Assembly (NCBI GenBank): GCA_023263015.1
Contig: JALQXV010000075.1
Span: forward strand, 1 to 5,702
Direction: 5' to 3'
DNA: 5,702 bases
DNA from: Candidatus Saccharimonadia bacterium
Lineage (GTDB): Bacteria > Patescibacteriota > Saccharimonadia > Saccharimonadales > 2-12-FULL-41-12
Notes under the pieces: generated by a model
Database searches by the model: none
What the model was told of the DNA's origin: nothing
The model's input: only the letters and a program-made list of their open reading frames with translations
Program-made: the position numbers and the translations under genes
Shown: positions 5,650 through 5,702 of the stretch, one piece after another
How the letters are laid out: every line of letters starts with the position of its first letter
How positions within the stretch are numbered: position 1 is the first letter of the stretch

Positions 5650-5668
5650 GTTATACTTACCGTATAAC
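5650..5668. repeat. Perfect inverted repeat GTTATAC-N5-GTATAAC between ndh and the next gene
   Basis: Two perfect 7-bp arms (5650-5656 and 5662-5668) are separated by TTACC. The stem is AT-rich and has no T-run after it, so it is a poor intrinsic terminator. The right arm contains the likely -10 hexamer of the next gene, a position suited to a repressor operator. The repeat is plainly there; its role is inferred. Confidence 0.5.
5663..5668 (+). promoter_or_regulatory. Putative -10 box for the gene starting at 5690
   Basis: TATAAC lies 21 nt before the ATG at 5690 and would give a leader of about 14-15 nt containing the Shine-Dalgarno site. No -35 is recognisable, since that position falls on the ndh stop codon region. 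The sequence TATAACGTAAT at 5663-5673 is identical to the - strand sequence at 1174-1164 ahead of the PfpI-like gene. Confidence 0.35.
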
Positions 5669-5680
5669 GTAATGACAAGT

Positions 5681-5685
5681 GAGGG
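5681..5685 (+). promoter_or_regulatory. Shine-Dalgarno site for the gene starting at 5690
   Basis: GAGGG lies 4 nt before the ATG at 5690, within GTGAGGG. It supports that ATG as a real start despite only four codons being visible. Confidence 0.55.
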
Positions 5686-5689
5686 ACAT

Positions 5690-5702
5690 ATGCCGCCTAA
5701 TC
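5690..5702 (+). CDS. Start of an unidentified gene, truncated by the right window edge
   Basis: An ATG 4 nt after GAGGG opens a frame reading Met-Pro-Pro-Asn before the window ends. It lies 48 bp after the ndh stop on the same strand, with a possible promoter and inverted repeat in between, so it may be a separate unit or be co-transcribed with ndh. Too little is visible to name a family. The call rests only on start-site context. Confidence 0.5.

Noticed and set aside
1..5702. Toxin-antitoxin, phage-defence, CRISPR, mobile-element or RNA-gene content
   Set aside because: All long frames are explained by housekeeping, repair or redox families. No repeat arrays, transposase motifs, terminal inverted repeats or tRNA-like folds were recognised.

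Overview
The window is compact bacterial chromosome with standard-code genes, short intergenic gaps and an estimated GC content in the low-to-mid 40s percent. It holds five readable genes and the first codons of a sixth. No rRNA, tRNA, CRISPR array, insertion sequence or phage gene was seen. The taxon is not fixed by any gene here. Short gaps, several start codons without a Shine-Dalgarno site, and a minimal NDH-2/flavin-oxidase redox set would suit a small-genome lineage such as Candidatus Saccharibacteria, but this is a low-confidence inference. TGA does not interrupt any frame and every stop read here is TAA or TAG, so nothing suggests UGA recoding.

Layout: (1) The C-terminal half of rarA, a replication-fork AAA+ ATPase, runs in from the left edge on the + strand to 610. 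(2) Three genes on the - strand follow. A PfpI/DJ-1 family protein (607-1149) has a stop codon that overlaps the rarA stop. Next is a DnaQ-type exonuclease fused to a UvrC/Cho-type GIY-YIG nuclease (1217-2623). The third is a GlcD/D-lactate-dehydrogenase-like FAD oxidoreductase (2673-4343). (3) A 74-bp divergent intergenic region follows. (4) A type II NADH dehydrogenase-like flavoprotein (4418-5641) is on the + strand. (5) A new + strand gene begins at 5690 and is cut by the window edge.

Two themes emerge. The divergent flavoproteins would both pass electrons to a quinone-type acceptor, one from a 2-hydroxyacid and one from NADH, so together they could be the dehydrogenase end of a minimal respiratory chain. 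Their promoters are back to back and appear to use the two strands of the same 6-bp -35 box. The other genes concern genome maintenance (RarA, exonuclease-GIY-YIG) and protein/carbonyl damage (PfpI/DJ-1), which fits a redox-stress context, though no shared regulation is demonstrated.

Translation signals differ between genes. The exonuclease-GIY-YIG, FAD oxidase and NDH-2 genes have a -10 box 9 to 13 nt before ATG and no ribosome binding site, as expected for leaderless or near-leaderless mRNAs. The PfpI gene and the gene starting at 5690 have clear Shine-Dalgarno sites and share an 11-base box at their -10 regions. I found no convincing undescribed system. The most notable points are the shared-hexamer divergent promoter, the nuclease fusion, and unusual residues in the two flavoproteins.
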